DNA of 64,000 nt from Pigmentibacter ruber (GTDB taxonomy: Bacteria > Bdellovibrionota_B > Oligoflexia > Silvanigrellales > Silvanigrellaceae). A program made the translations under genes and the position numbers. Of this stretch, positions 43,800 to 54,096 are shown piece after piece (position 1 is the stretch's first letter; each line of letters begins with the position of its first letter). The stretch spans positions 1,178,001 to 1,242,000 of the forward strand of contig NZ_WSSC01000001.1 of assembly GCF_009792895.1 (NCBI RefSeq), written 5' to 3'. A model generated the notes under the pieces. That model was not told where the DNA came from, made no database searches, and worked only from the letters and a program-made list of their open reading frames with translations.

Positions 43800-44620
43800 T
43801 GGAAGATATTTTTTATATAGGGAATTCTATTAAAGTAATAAATGGGCGTTATGGTGTCAAAAAGTTAAGATTAAATCGACCTGAAATTAGAAATGCTTTT
43901 AATGAAAACATGATTAATGAAATTATTCATGTGTTAGAAGAATTAGAAAATATTAAAAACATTGATGATATGCGTTTACTTACTATTGAAGGTGAAGGTA
44001 AGGTATTTTGCGCTGGAGCCGACTTAAATTATATGCGCTCTTTAGCTGATAAAAGTAAAGAAGATAATTTTATTGATGCTAAAAATCTTGCAAAAATGTT
44101 CTATCAATTAGTAAATTTTCCAACTCCTGTCATAAGCATAGTTCACGGTGCTGCAATTGGTGGGGGATTTGGTTTAGTGGCATGTTCTGATTATGTAATT
44201 GCAACTGAAGACACAGTTTTTGCAACATCTGAAGTTTTACTTGGTATTGTTCCAGGTGTTATTAGTCCTTATATCATTAGAAAAATAGGTGTTGCTTTTG
44301 CTTCACCTATTTTACTTTCAGGGCAAAAACAAACTGCTACAGAATGTCTTAAAATTGGATTAATTAATAAAGTAACAAAAAAAGATAATTTAGAGACAGA
44401 AACGCAAGAACAATTATATCATTTTCTTCAAGCAGCTCCAAATGCAACAAGAATTACTAAAGAATTAATAAAAAATAGTTACCCTTTACCTAATCAAGCA
44501 CAAATTGATTTTACCATTGAAAAAATTGCAACTGCAAGGGCAAGTACTGAAGGAAAAGCTGGGTTATCCGCATTTTTTGAGAAAAAAAGTCCTTCTTGGT
44601 GTGATGGGATGCAAAAATGA
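43796..44620 (+). CDS. liuC: Enoyl-CoA hydratase, methylglutaconyl-CoA hydratase type
   Basis: Crotonase-fold protein of 274 residues, predicted to hydrate the product of the carboxylase (3-methylglutaconyl-CoA to HMG-CoA, or the isohexenyl analogue). Motifs: RLNRPEIRNAFNENM, KVFCAGADLNYM (oxyanion hole) and HGAAIGGGFGLVACSDYVIA, with the catalytic glutamate region TSEVLLGIVPGVISPY. It starts on ATGATGG overlapping the AtuA-family stop and overlaps the biotin carboxylase start by 4 bases, so all are translationally coupled. The HMG-CoA lyase expected after it in leucine breakdown is not seen in this window. Confidence 0.88.
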   Translation: MMEDIFYIGNSIKVINGRYGVKKLRLNRPEIRNAFNENMINEIIHVLEELENIKNIDDMRLLTIEGEGKVFCAGADLNYMRSLADKSKEDNFIDAKNLAKMFYQLVNFPTPVISIVHGAAIGGGFGLVACSDYVIATEDTVFATSEVLLGIVPGVISPYIIRKIGVAFASPILLSGQKQTATECLKIGLINKVTKKDNLETETQEQLYHFLQAAPNATRITKELIKNSYPLPNQAQIDFTIEKIATARASTEGKAGLSAFFEKKSPSWCDGMQK

Positions 44621-46641
44621 AAAAACTAGTTATTGCAAATAGAGGTGAAATTGCTAGAAGAATTTATAGAGCTGCAAAGCAAAGAAATTATATAGTAGCA
44701 GTTATTAGTACGCAAGAAGACTCTGATTCACTAATTTGTAAAGAAGCAGATACTATTCTGTTTGTTTCAAGTTTTTTGAACGCAACAGAAATTGTAAATG
44801 CAGCTAAAAAATGGGGGGCAAATTTATTGCATCCAGGCTATGGATTTTTATCTGAAAATTCAAAGTTTGCTGAACAAGTAGAAAATGCAGGAATTTCATT
44901 TGTAGGTCCTACTCCCCAAAATATGTTTGCAATGGGTAGTAAAGAGTCAGCTAAAAATATGGCAAAAAAATGTGGTGTTCCTACACTAAACGCATTATTA
45001 TCAGAAGACTTAAATAAAATATCTCCAGCTGAATGGCAGAAAGAATTAAAGAACAGAAATATTTTTTCTCCTTTTTTGGTTAAAGCAAGTGGTGGAGGTG
45101 GCGGTCGTGGAATGCGAATTGTTGATGATGTTCATGAACTGCCAAATGCTATAAAAAGAGCTTCTGAAGAAGCAAAAGCTGCATTTAATGACGGGACTGT
45201 CTTTATTGAACGTTACTTAACAGCACCAAGACATATTGAAATACAAGTTTTTGGAGATGGGAAAGGTGGGGGAGTTTTTTTTGGTGAAAGAGAATGTTCT
45301 TTACAAAGAAGGCATCAGAAAGTAATTGAAGAAGCACCATCATCACATATCAGTAGAGAACTCCGAGAAAAAATGGGAAGAGCTTCTTTGTCCCTTGTTA
45401 AAGAAACAAAATATCGTGGAGCAGGAACTTTAGAATTTTTACTTGATGAAAATTCTAATTTTTATTTTTTAGAAATGAATACTCGTTTGCAAGTTGAGCA
45501 TCCAGTTACAGAAAATGCTTATCAAATAGATCTTGTTCAAGCTCAATTTGATTTAGCTGAAGGTTGTTGGCCCGAACAATTTCCTAGTCCTGATGAATTT
45601 CATTTGCTCGAACCTAAACAAGTTTCGATTGAAGCGCGAATTTTGGCTGAAGATCCTCGTAATCAATTTTTACCAACACCAGGTAAAATTCACTTGTATA
45701 TTGAACCCAATGCTCCTGGTGTTCGAGTTGATTCTGGTGTGATTGAAGGAGCAAGAATCAATTCAAATTATGATTCTATGATATCAAAGTTGATTGTTAC
45801 AGCTCCCAATAGAGCTTTAGCTGTTGAAAAAATATCTATCGCGCTTGAAAATTATGTTATTTTAGGTTGCACTACAAATATACCTTTTTTACAAAATATT
45901 GTTCGACATCCTGATTTTTTGGTAGGGAATGAATCAACACATTGGATTGCTAATGAGTTAGAAATTTTAAATCAAAAAATAATTCCGAAAAATTTCATAG
46001 ATCTTTTGACTTCAAAAAAATTTAGAGAATTATTAGTAAATTCTTTGCATGCTGAAATTAATCAATCAAAAATAAATATTACTTTTAATAATCAAGCAAA
46101 AAGCTTACCAAATATAAAAGCGTTAACAACAGAGAATGATTTTAACAATTTTAAAATTATGAGAGAATCTGAAAAAGATAAATTTTATCTTGTTGGTAAT
46201 TCTATTGATTCTTTGCTTTCTTCAATAACTGAAGTTAAAAATTCATATTCTTTCAATTTAAGAAATCTAATATTTAGCTCAAATTATACTACACAAAATA
46301 GAATACCATTTTATGCAAAAAGACTTACTTCTGAATATATTCAAATTAATATCTTCGGTGAATATTTAAATATTAAATGTCCCTATTATGAGCTTAGTAT
46401 CGTTAATAAAAATCAAACGGGGAGTGGCGAAATTTGCGCTCCTATGGCAGGTAAAGTAATTGAGGTTCTTATCAAAGAAGGACAACTGGTGGAAGCTGGT
46501 CAAGTTCTTTTTATTGTTGAGTCTATGAAGATGCAATTGGAAGTAAAGTCTTCAGGAAATGGTAAAGTAACAAATGTTTTAGTTGAACAGGGGAAAATTT
46601 TATCAGGAACAGATATTATGGCTGTGATAGCATTAGACTAA
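44617..46641 (+). CDS. liuD: Biotin-dependent acyl-CoA carboxylase alpha subunit
   Basis: Biotin carboxylase plus biotin carrier (674 residues). Biotin carboxylase N-domain KLVIANRGEIARRI; ATP-grasp with KASGGGGGRGMR, GVFFGERECSLQRRHQKVIEEAPS and LEMNTRLQVEHPVTE; carboxylase C-domain around IEARILAEDP. The BCCP domain is C-terminal, with biotinyl K638 in VESMKMQ. The middle region (about 455-600) is poorly conserved, as in MccA. It starts ATGA overlapping liuC. It works with the liuB-type carboxyltransferase. The acyl-CoA dehydrogenase gene follows after 100 bases. Geranyl-CoA carboxylase alpha (AtuF) is the alternative. Confidence 0.92.
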   Translation: MKKLVIANRGEIARRIYRAAKQRNYIVAVISTQEDSDSLICKEADTILFVSSFLNATEIVNAAKKWGANLLHPGYGFLSENSKFAEQVENAGISFVGPTPQNMFAMGSKESAKNMAKKCGVPTLNALLSEDLNKISPAEWQKELKNRNIFSPFLVKASGGGGGRGMRIVDDVHELPNAIKRASEEAKAAFNDGTVFIERYLTAPRHIEIQVFGDGKGGGVFFGERECSLQRRHQKVIEEAPSSHISRELREKMGRASLSLVKETKYRGAGTLEFLLDENSNFYFLEMNTRLQVEHPVTENAYQIDLVQAQFDLAEGCWPEQFPSPDEFHLLEPKQVSIEARILAEDPRNQFLPTPGKIHLYIEPNAPGVRVDSGVIEGARINSNYDSMISKLIVTAPNRALAVEKISIALENYVILGCTTNIPFLQNIVRHPDFLVGNESTHWIANELEILNQKIIPKNFIDLLTSKKFRELLVNSLHAEINQSKINITFNNQAKSLPNIKALTTENDFNNFKIMRESEKDKFYLVGNSIDSLLSSITEVKNSYSFNLRNLIFSSNYTTQNRIPFYAKRLTSEYIQINIFGEYLNIKCPYYELSIVNKNQTGSGEICAPMAGKVIEVLIKEGQLVEAGQVLFIVESMKMQLEVKSSGNGKVTNVLVEQGKILSGTDIMAVIALD

Positions 46642-46741
46642 CTATAAGCTGTTTCATTTTTGGATTTTCGTTTATTATCATGAAAACATCAAAAGACCAT
46701 TTTTGAACTCATTCCAATTTTAGTTGAAGGAAACCTAAATT

Positions 46742-47893
46742 ATGACAACCTATCATAACAATGCACAAGAGATTCGAGAAGTTATACAGACTGTTAGAGC
46801 TTTTGCTGCAAAAGAGCTAGCTCCTTATGCAGATGAACTAGATAGAGAAGAAAGACTTGCTCCTGGTATTTTTAGGCGATTAGGAGAATTAGGAATTTTG
46901 GGATTGACTTGTCCTGAAGAATTTGGCGGAGCAAAGTTAGGTGCTGTTTCCGTAGTCGCTGTTATGGAGGAACTTAGTTATGCATGTCCTGGGACGTGCT
47001 TAAGTTATCTAGCTCATTCTCTCCTATTTGTTCATAATCTTGCTCAGAATGGATCTCCCGAACAACTTGTGCGTTATCTCCCTAGCTGTATTTCTGGTGA
47101 AATGATTGGCGGTATGGCTATGACAGAGCCTGGCGCTGGTTCAGATGCAATTGGTTTGCAAACAAGAGCAGTCAAAAAAGATGATCATTATGTATTAAAT
47201 GGTTCTAAAATGTTTATTACAAATGGTCCAATAGCAGATGTTTTTCTAGTTTATGCAAGAACTGGTGATGATCGGATGGGTCTTTCAACTTTTATAGTTG
47301 AACGTGGTTTTCCAGGTTTTTCAGTTGGAAAGAAACTATCTAAAATGGGAATGCGTGCAAGCCCTACAGGTGAATTGGTTTTTAAAGATTGTTTAGTTCC
47401 GGCTGAAAATTTAGTTGGAGAAGAAGGATCTTCAGTAAAGCATATGATGAAGAATTTGGATATAGAGAGAGTAGGACTTGGTGCTATGTCTCTAGGGATA
47501 GCAAGGGCTTGTTTGGATCACTCCCTAAAGTATGCACAAGAGCGTCAACAATTTTCGGAAAATATTATCAACTTTCAGGCAATTAGTGAGAAAATAGCAA
47601 ATATGTATATAGGCTATCGAGCTGCTAGAGCATTCATGTATGAAGCAGCTCAAGTGATAGAAGAAGGTAGAAGGGCAAATCAAGAAGCCGCTGCTGCTAA
47701 GGTATTTGCTTCAGAAATGGCTACTAAAGTTGCCTTAGATGCTATTCAGGTATTAGGTGGCTATGGGTATATTCGTGAATTTCCTGTTGAGAGGCTTATG
47801 CGTGATGCGAAGTTATTAGAAATTGGTGGAGGAACTAGCGAAATTTTACGAAACATTATTGTTAAAGAATTTGTTCGTAAAAGTGGCAAATAA
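46742..47893 (+). CDS. liuA: Acyl-CoA dehydrogenase, isovaleryl-CoA dehydrogenase type
   Basis: FAD enzyme of 383 residues that makes the 2,3-double bond preceding the carboxylase step. Motifs: GILGLTCPEEFGG, MAMTEPGAGSD (FAD/substrate), NGSKMFITNGPIADVFLVYART, RERQQFSENIINFQAISEKIANM-type region near 270-290, VLGGYGYIREFPVERLMRDAK and IGGGTSEI. In leucine breakdown liuA usually precedes liuB; here it follows liuD by 100 bases with its own GAAGGAAA SD, so it may be read from a separate promoter. Citronellyl-CoA dehydrogenase (AtuD) is the alternative. Confidence 0.9.
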   Translation: MTTYHNNAQEIREVIQTVRAFAAKELAPYADELDREERLAPGIFRRLGELGILGLTCPEEFGGAKLGAVSVVAVMEELSYACPGTCLSYLAHSLLFVHNLAQNGSPEQLVRYLPSCISGEMIGGMAMTEPGAGSDAIGLQTRAVKKDDHYVLNGSKMFITNGPIADVFLVYARTGDDRMGLSTFIVERGFPGFSVGKKLSKMGMRASPTGELVFKDCLVPAENLVGEEGSSVKHMMKNLDIERVGLGAMSLGIARACLDHSLKYAQERQQFSENIINFQAISEKIANMYIGYRAARAFMYEAAQVIEEGRRANQEAAAAKVFASEMATKVALDAIQVLGGYGYIREFPVERLMRDAKLLEIGGGTSEILRNIIVKEFVRKSGK

Positions 47894-47972
47894 GCATTTT
47901 TTAAATTCGTTCTTGTGTTGAAAGTTTTTTTGCAAATGCCTACAATCTACTAATCGGAGTAGATTAAAATGA

Positions 47973-48926
47973 ATGTTGAGTTCATTTAATTTGGGAGTAT
48001 ATGATTTGCAGGATAGTTCAAATAACTTAATTATAAAAAGTTTAGCCCCTTCATCAGATAGGCTTCCACTTTTTATTGTAGGCGATGTGCATGGTTGCGC
48101 TCGCGAGCTTTTTGAACTTATCGAAGCCGCCAAAAAGCATATCTCTAAATTTCAACTTATTCTTGTAGGTGATTTGTTTACCAAGGGACCAGATCCGGTT
48201 GGAATTTATGAAATTATTCAAGAGTATGGAGCCCTATGTATCAAAGGGAATCATGATTGGGCTTTATGGTCAACTATCCAGCAAGCTCAAAAAAGAAGTT
48301 TTCACACTTTAGCAGAACATACAAAACAAACGTTACATTTAATTCGTTATCACAAAAGAGCCATTTTTGATCTATTATGTTCTTTGCCGCATGCTTATGT
48401 ATCAACGGTAGTTTCTCAATTAAAACGCAATGAATGGGAAAGAGAATATCCTCTAATTATTGTGCATGCAGGCCTTGATTCTACAAAAGGTTTGTTAGGT
48501 TCTTCTGAAAGAATGTTATTAACCGCTCGTTACGTTAAATGGGATACAAAAGGAAATGAAAAAAAATTAACGGTTGTTCCTGCTGGTTACCGTTCAGAAG
48601 TATTAAATCAAAATTCACAAAATCAAAAATCAGCTATAAGTATAGATAAAGAAAAAGAGCGTTTTCGTTGGCATGAGCTTCATCAGGGGCCTGCATTAAT
48701 TGTTTTTGGTCATGATGCTAAACAAGGTCTTTTTCGTAAGACTCTGCCTTCTGGTAGACCTATCTGTGTTGGAATAGATACAGGTTGTACATATGGTAAC
48801 AGTTTGACTGGTTATTTTCCTGAAATTGATCTTGCAGTACAGGTTAGGGCTCAAAGGAAATATTTTGATATTAAAAAAAATATTATTCTACTCAAACCTC
48901 ATCAATCAAAATTAGTTACGGTTTGA
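47973..48926 (+). CDS. Calcineurin-like metallophosphatase (bis(5'-nucleosyl)-tetraphosphatase/PrpE-like)
   Basis: 317-residue serine/threonine-phosphatase-like enzyme with the dimetal core motifs GDVHG (about residues 38-42), GDLFTKGPDP (about 65-74) and GNHDWALW (about 90-97); the late HAGL and FGHDAK motifs are also present. It resembles the ApaH/PrpE/Ser-Thr phosphatase group; which substrate it uses cannot be told. The gene begins at ATG 47973, with GGAG about 11 bases upstream. The synthetase-like gene starts 22 bases downstream. Confidence 0.85.
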   Translation: MLSSFNLGVYDLQDSSNNLIIKSLAPSSDRLPLFIVGDVHGCARELFELIEAAKKHISKFQLILVGDLFTKGPDPVGIYEIIQEYGALCIKGNHDWALWSTIQQAQKRSFHTLAEHTKQTLHLIRYHKRAIFDLLCSLPHAYVSTVVSQLKRNEWEREYPLIIVHAGLDSTKGLLGSSERMLLTARYVKWDTKGNEKKLTVVPAGYRSEVLNQNSQNQKSAISIDKEKERFRWHELHQGPALIVFGHDAKQGLFRKTLPSGRPICVGIDTGCTYGNSLTGYFPEIDLAVQVRAQRKYFDIKKNIILLKPHQSKLVTV

Positions 48927-48948
48927 ATGAAAATAGAATGGATTCTTT

Positions 48949-50787
48949 ATGAATAATGTTGTTTCAGAATCACAAAATAATGTAACAAATAACATACCTA
49001 ATATTTATCTAGGAAGTGAACTTTTTCTTGATTTATTATTAAAACAATCTGTAAAAATAAATTATGTTACTATTAGAACATATTGTAATGGAGCTTGGCA
49101 TCAACTTTCAGGCAAAGACTTTTGCTCGCATGTTGGAAGAGCGGTCGAATATTGGAATAATTTATTGCCTATTGAAACTAGAGAATATGGACAAAGCGTT
49201 ATTTTAATAGGTAGAAATACCTATAACTCATTTGTGGCAATGTTTGGGGCTATTTTAGCTGGACTTGATGTCATGTGTGCCCCTTCGCAAATGTCAAAAA
49301 GCGATTTAAAATGGTGTTTAAATTATTTCAAAGGTATTGTAATAGCGTCAGATATTGATGAATTAACTCCGCAATTAAACGGTTTTTCAGTTCCAGTGCT
49401 AAATATTTCTTCTGCAGCTTGGATGCCACAAGATAAACATCCTGAACCAAAAATTCTTTCAATCTACAGAGAGTATAAAATTAAGAAACACGAAAGTAAC
49501 CAAGAGTATTCTCAAGGAGAGATTGACTTAAAAATTCAAAAAACTCCTCAATCAATAATTCCAGAAGATTCGCCTTGGAGAAATGTAAAACCAGGGCGTT
49601 TTTCTTTTGTTTCTTTTGGACATGATGGTTTCCAAAAACCTGAAACTTTGTTGCCAGATGCATTGGTAACAACAGCACAAAATTTTATTATTCATGCTGA
49701 ATTTCCAAAACAAATATTTTGGAAAAGTATGGAATTGATGATGCCTAGTAATCCTTTTGCACATTTAAGTCGTTTTTGCGCAATGTTAAAAAATGGAATT
49801 ATTGGTTTTCCTAATCCTAGCACAGATTGGGAAACTAATTTAAGAATTTTAAGGCCGAGTTATCTTTTTGGCAGTTCAGGTGAATTGGAGCAACTTTGTT
49901 CCTTTATTGATCTTGTAACAAAACGCTCTAATCATCTCCCAAGATTTCAGGTAAGTGAAAAAATAGATAAAATTCAAAATCTATTATCATCTAATAGAGC
50001 TATGAAAATTCCTGAGGGAATTTTTGATTTATTAAAATCTTCTCTCCGAAAAACTTCTAGAATTATTTCGGGACATTCTTTTTTAAAAGAAGCAGTCGAG
50101 GATTTGCGTTTTGTTGTGCACGGACTAGCTTCTGCACAAGAAACTTATGTAAAGACCTTAGAAAAATTAGGAATACCTGTTATAGAATCATATGGAACTA
50201 CGCATGCAGCTGGAATGTTATCAAGCAATCTTTACCATGCTGCACATTTTAAAGTAATAGGAACACCTTTACCGCATGTAAATTTTCGTTTGGCTGCGCA
50301 TTCTACGTTAGAATACAGACTGTCTAGTGCTGTTTTTGAAAATGCAGGAAAGTGGGAAGAAACTGGTGATGTTGCACAAATGACTCCATTTGGATTTATT
50401 ATCACTGGTAGAAAAAAGCATTTATTTGTAACTTTAGGAGGAACTGTTGTTTCACCAGTCAGATTGGAACAATTATTAAAAGAAGATGATATTATTTCTG
50501 ATGCTTGTGTTATTGGTGACAAAATGCCATATCTATCTGCGTTGATTGTTTTGAATCATAACGCTCTGGCTGATTATCGTGCAACACCAGAGAAAATAAA
50601 AGATCACGTGCAATCAATTGTTAATAAAGTTAATGAGTCTTTGCCTAGAAATGTAACATTAAAAAAGTTTTATATATTAGAAAAACCTTTTACTGAAGCT
50701 AGTGGTGAAAAGTTAACAAATGGAGAAATAAACCGTCTAAAAATACAGGAAACAAGAGCTACTTTAATTAAATCTTTGTATCAATAA
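48949..50787 (+). CDS. AMP-binding (acyl-CoA synthetase-like) protein with degenerate P-loop
   Basis: 612-residue ANL-superfamily protein. The C-terminal A8 region is conserved (EETGDVAQMTPFGFIITGRKK), as is ESYGTTHAAGM (A5-like). The usual P-loop (TSGTTGxPKG) is replaced by SFGHDGFQKPE (about residues 222-232), and the region where the catalytic A10 lysine usually lies reads LTNGEINR, so classical adenylation may be lost. It could be a degenerate ligase, a binding protein or an enzyme with altered chemistry. It lies 22 bases after the phosphatase gene and about 80 bases before prkA, hence possibly linked to the PrkA-YeaH-SpoVR stress unit. Confidence 0.75.
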   Translation: MNNVVSESQNNVTNNIPNIYLGSELFLDLLLKQSVKINYVTIRTYCNGAWHQLSGKDFCSHVGRAVEYWNNLLPIETREYGQSVILIGRNTYNSFVAMFGAILAGLDVMCAPSQMSKSDLKWCLNYFKGIVIASDIDELTPQLNGFSVPVLNISSAAWMPQDKHPEPKILSIYREYKIKKHESNQEYSQGEIDLKIQKTPQSIIPEDSPWRNVKPGRFSFVSFGHDGFQKPETLLPDALVTTAQNFIIHAEFPKQIFWKSMELMMPSNPFAHLSRFCAMLKNGIIGFPNPSTDWETNLRILRPSYLFGSSGELEQLCSFIDLVTKRSNHLPRFQVSEKIDKIQNLLSSNRAMKIPEGIFDLLKSSLRKTSRIISGHSFLKEAVEDLRFVVHGLASAQETYVKTLEKLGIPVIESYGTTHAAGMLSSNLYHAAHFKVIGTPLPHVNFRLAAHSTLEYRLSSAVFENAGKWEETGDVAQMTPFGFIITGRKKHLFVTLGGTVVSPVRLEQLLKEDDIISDACVIGDKMPYLSALIVLNHNALADYRATPEKIKDHVQSIVNKVNESLPRNVTLKKFYILEKPFTEASGEKLTNGEINRLKIQETRATLIKSLYQ

Positions 50788-50868
50788 TTCACGACTAGTT
50801 AAGTTTGCGACCGACTTTTTTTTGAGATAATCTACTTTTAATTAGTTCCCTCATGCATCGGAGGTCTC

Positions 50869-52935
50869 ATGCAACTGCATACTGAAAAAGTGTTCGAGCT
50901 TGTTAAGGAAGTTTATAGTCCATCTCTATTTAATGAGTTAAATTGGACTGGCAGTTATTCTGATTATGTTGCGATGGTAGAGAAAAATCCTAAACTCTGC
51001 AGAACAGCATTTCAACGGATTTATGATTTAATAATGCATTTTGGTTCTTATGAATATGTTGAACATAAAAAGAAACTAATACATTATAAGTTTTTTGATG
51101 ATCCATTGAATAATGGGAAAGACGCAGTTTTTGGCCTTGATGTCCATATTGCTAAACTAGTTAATTTTTTTAAAGCCGCCTCGTTACGTTATGGTCCAGA
51201 AAAAAGAGTTTTACTTTTGCATGGTCCTGTTGGGAGTGCTAAGTCAACAATAGCAAGATTATTAAAAAAAGGTGTTGAGTGGTATTCGCATCAGAGTGAT
51301 GGCTCTTTGTATTCTTATGAATGGATAAACCTTCATGATAAATTAAAAATGGAAGATGTAATGCCATGCCCAATTCATGAAGAACCATTACATTTAATTC
51401 CAGAAGAAGCTCGCATAAAAGTATTAAGTTTATTAAATAAAGGAAAACATTTTCAAGAAAGAATTCATATTGAAGGTAGTTTGTGTCCTGCTTGTCGTTA
51501 TGTTTATAATGATTTAATGAAACAATATAACGGCGATTGGGAAAAAATTGCAAAAAATCATATCAATGTGAAACGTCTATTACTATCGGAAAAAGATAGA
51601 ATCGGAATTGGAACTTTTCAACCTAAAGATGAAAAAAATCAAGATTCAACAGAGTTAACAGGGGATCTAAATTATCGGAAAATTGCTGAATACGGTTCAG
51701 ATTCCGATCCACGTGCCTTTAACTTTGATGGTGAATTTAATATTGCAAACAGAGGTATTGTAGAATTTGTTGAAATGTTAAAGCTTGATGTAGCGTTTCT
51801 TTATGATTTGTTAGGTGCCTCTCAAGAGCATAAAATTAAACCAAAAAAGTTCGCACAAACTGACATTGATGAAGTTATTATTGGACATACAAACGAACCA
51901 GAATATCGTAAACTGCAAAATAATGAATTTATGGAAGCTTTACGAGATCGTACAGTGAAAATAGATGTTCCTTATATAACTAAACTAAAAGAAGAAGTTA
52001 AAATTTATAAAAAGGATTTTAATCCTGAAACCGTTCCACATATTCATATAGCTCCACATACAATTGAAACTGCTGCTATGTGGGGTATTTTAACTAGACT
52101 TGAAGAGCCCAAAAAAGCTAACTTAACAGTTATGCAAAAAATGAAATTATATGATGGTAAAACTCTTTCTGGTTATACAGAAGATAATATAAAAGAATTG
52201 AGAAAAGATGCATTAAGAGAAGGTTTAGACGGAATCTCTCCTCGCTATATTCAAGACAAACTTTCTAATTCTCTTGTTGAAGATAGAGGTAATGGTTGTA
52301 TCAATCCATTTATTGTTTTGAATGAATTAGAAGGTGGATTAAAAAATCATAGTCTAATACGAGATGAAGAAACAAAGAAAAGATACCGTGAACTTCTTGC
52401 AGTAGTTAAACAAGAATATGAAGATATAGTAAAAAATGAAGTTCAAAGAGCGATATCTGCTGATGAAGAAGCAATTGCTAAACTTTGTGGAAACTATATT
52501 GATAATGTTAAAGCGTATACGCAGAAAGAAAGAGTGCGCAATAAATACACAGGTATGAGTGAAGAACCTGATGAAAGATTGATGCGGAGTATTGAAGAAA
52601 AAATAGATATTCCTGAAAGTCGAAAAGATGATTTTAGAAGAGAAATAATGAATTACATTGGCGCTTTGGCTTTAGAAGGAAAAATCTTTGATTACAAAAC
52701 AAATGAAAGGCTGCATAAAGCTCTTGAATTAAAATTATTTGAAGATCAGAAAGATACAATTAAATTAACAAGTTTAGTTAGCAATGTCGTTGATAAAGAA
52801 ACGCAAGCGAAAATTGACGTTGTTAAAAACAGATTAATTAAAAATTATGGATATTGTGATATTTGTTCAACAGATGCGCTCCATTTTGTAGCAAGTATTT
52901 TTGCTCGTGGTGATGTGAAAAGAAATTTAAATTAA
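50869..52935 (+). CDS. prkA: PrkA-type serine protein kinase / AAA+ ATPase (YeaG)
   Basis: 688-residue protein of the PrkA family, implicated in starvation and stress signalling; recent work on relatives also suggests protease activity. AAA-like N-domain with P-loop [12 protein letters not shown] (about residues 107-118), a cysteine segment ACRY within [24 protein letters not shown] and the [22 protein letters not shown] sensor region. The C-terminal kinase-like half is about 430-670. A good SD (GGAGGT) precedes ATG 50869. First of three genes prkA-yeaH-spoVR that form a conserved genomic triad. The start is about 80 bases after the synthetase-like gene. Confidence 0.93.
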   Translation: MQLHTEKVFELVKEVYSPSLFNELNWTGSYSDYVAMVEKNPKLCRTAFQRIYDLIMHFGSYEYVEHKKKLIHYKFFDDPLNNGKDAVFGLDVHIAKLVNFFKAASLRYGPEKRVLLLHGPVGSAKSTIARLLKKGVEWYSHQSDGSLYSYEWINLHDKLKMEDVMPCPIHEEPLHLIPEEARIKVLSLLNKGKHFQERIHIEGSLCPACRYVYNDLMKQYNGDWEKIAKNHINVKRLLLSEKDRIGIGTFQPKDEKNQDSTELTGDLNYRKIAEYGSDSDPRAFNFDGEFNIANRGIVEFVEMLKLDVAFLYDLLGASQEHKIKPKKFAQTDIDEVIIGHTNEPEYRKLQNNEFMEALRDRTVKIDVPYITKLKEEVKIYKKDFNPETVPHIHIAPHTIETAAMWGILTRLEEPKKANLTVMQKMKLYDGKTLSGYTEDNIKELRKDALREGLDGISPRYIQDKLSNSLVEDRGNGCINPFIVLNELEGGLKNHSLIRDEETKKRYRELLAVVKQEYEDIVKNEVQRAISADEEAIAKLCGNYIDNVKAYTQKERVRNKYTGMSEEPDERLMRSIEEKIDIPESRKDDFRREIMNYIGALALEGKIFDYKTNERLHKALELKLFEDQKDTIKLTSLVSNVVDKETQAKIDVVKNRLIKNYGYCDICSTDALHFVASIFARGDVKRNLN

Positions 52936-52990
52936 CAGTTTCTTTTCATTACCATTATTCTTTTTCGTATTGAAAGTGGAGAGCAATTAT

Positions 52991-54094
52991 ATGAAAATGG
53001 AAACCGATGTTAACCGTTTTAGAAAAATTGTAAGAGGAAAAATCAAGGATAATTTAAAACGGTTTATCTCTTCTGGCGAGCTGATAGGTCGACAGGGAAA
53101 TAAACAGGTTTCAATTCCATTGCCTCGAATAGATTTGCCAAGGTTTGAATTTGGTGGGAATCAACAAAGAGGTGTTGGGCAAGGTGATGGAGAACCTGGT
53201 GATCCTGTAGGTCAAGGGCAACAACAACCAGGAGAAGGCGAAGCTGGGCAAAATCCAGGTGAGCATAGTATGGAAGTTGATGTGAGCCTTGATGAACTTG
53301 CAGGAATTTTAGGAGAAGAATTGGGTCTCCCTAGGATCGAGGACAAAGGGAAAAAGAATATTTCTCAGAAAAAATATAAATATCAAGGTGTATTAAGAAA
53401 TGGACCAGAAAGTTTAAGAAACTTCAAGCGTACTTACAAAGAAGCTTTGAAAAGACAAATAAGTATTGGTGATTACACAAACGATAAGCCTATTGTTATT
53501 CCTATCAAAGAAGATAAAAGATACAGAAGTTTTAGAATTGAAGAAAAGCCTGAGGCAAGTGCAGCTATTATTTATATGATGGATGTCTCTGGTTCGATGG
53601 GAGATGAACAAAAAGAAATAGTGCGATTAACTTCTTTTTGGCTAAATGCATGGTTAAAACATAACTACGACAATTTAGATACACGCTTTATTATTCACGA
53701 TGCTATTGCAAGAGAAGTTGATGAACATACGTTTTATCATACAAAAGAATCGGGTGGTACTTTAATAAGTAGTGCCTATAAACTTTGTGAAAAAATTATC
53801 GCAGATAATTATCCCGCATCAGAATGGAATATATATTTATTCCATTTTTCAGATGGAGATAATTGGAGTGGAAATGATACTAATGAATGTATGAATCTTT
53901 TAGATAATATTTTATTACCTTCTAGTAATTTGTTTGCTTATGGGCAGGTTGAAAGTAGATATGGCAGCGGACAATTTTTAAAAGATTTGGAAAAACATTA
54001 TGGCGAACAAAACGAGAAAGTCATAATGCATCAGATCAAAGATAGAGATGGGATTATGAACGCATTACGTGCTTTTTTAGGAAAGGGTAAGTAA
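52991..54094 (+). CDS. yeaH: YeaH/DUF444 family protein (von Willebrand-like)
   Basis: 367 residues. The basic N-terminus ([19 protein letters not shown]) is followed by a Gly/Gln/Pro-rich linker (about residues 60-85, [21 protein letters not shown]), then a vWA-like domain with the MIDAS motif [13 protein letters not shown] (about 190-205) and a second acidic FSDGDNWSG region. It forms a conserved neighbourhood with prkA and spoVR; a joint role in stress adaptation is known by association, but its biochemistry is unsettled. The longest frame starts at TTG 52970; ATG 52991 with GGAGAG is preferred. spoVR starts 2 bases after the stop. Confidence 0.92.
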   Translation: MKMETDVNRFRKIVRGKIKDNLKRFISSGELIGRQGNKQVSIPLPRIDLPRFEFGGNQQRGVGQGDGEPGDPVGQGQQQPGEGEAGQNPGEHSMEVDVSLDELAGILGEELGLPRIEDKGKKNISQKKYKYQGVLRNGPESLRNFKRTYKEALKRQISIGDYTNDKPIVIPIKEDKRYRSFRIEEKPEASAAIIYMMDVSGSMGDEQKEIVRLTSFWLNAWLKHNYDNLDTRFIIHDAIAREVDEHTFYHTKESGGTLISSAYKLCEKIIADNYPASEWNIYLFHFSDGDNWSGNDTNECMNLLDNILLPSSNLFAYGQVESRYGSGQFLKDLEKHYGEQNEKVIMHQIKDRDGIMNALRAFLGKGK

Positions 54095-54096
54095 TT

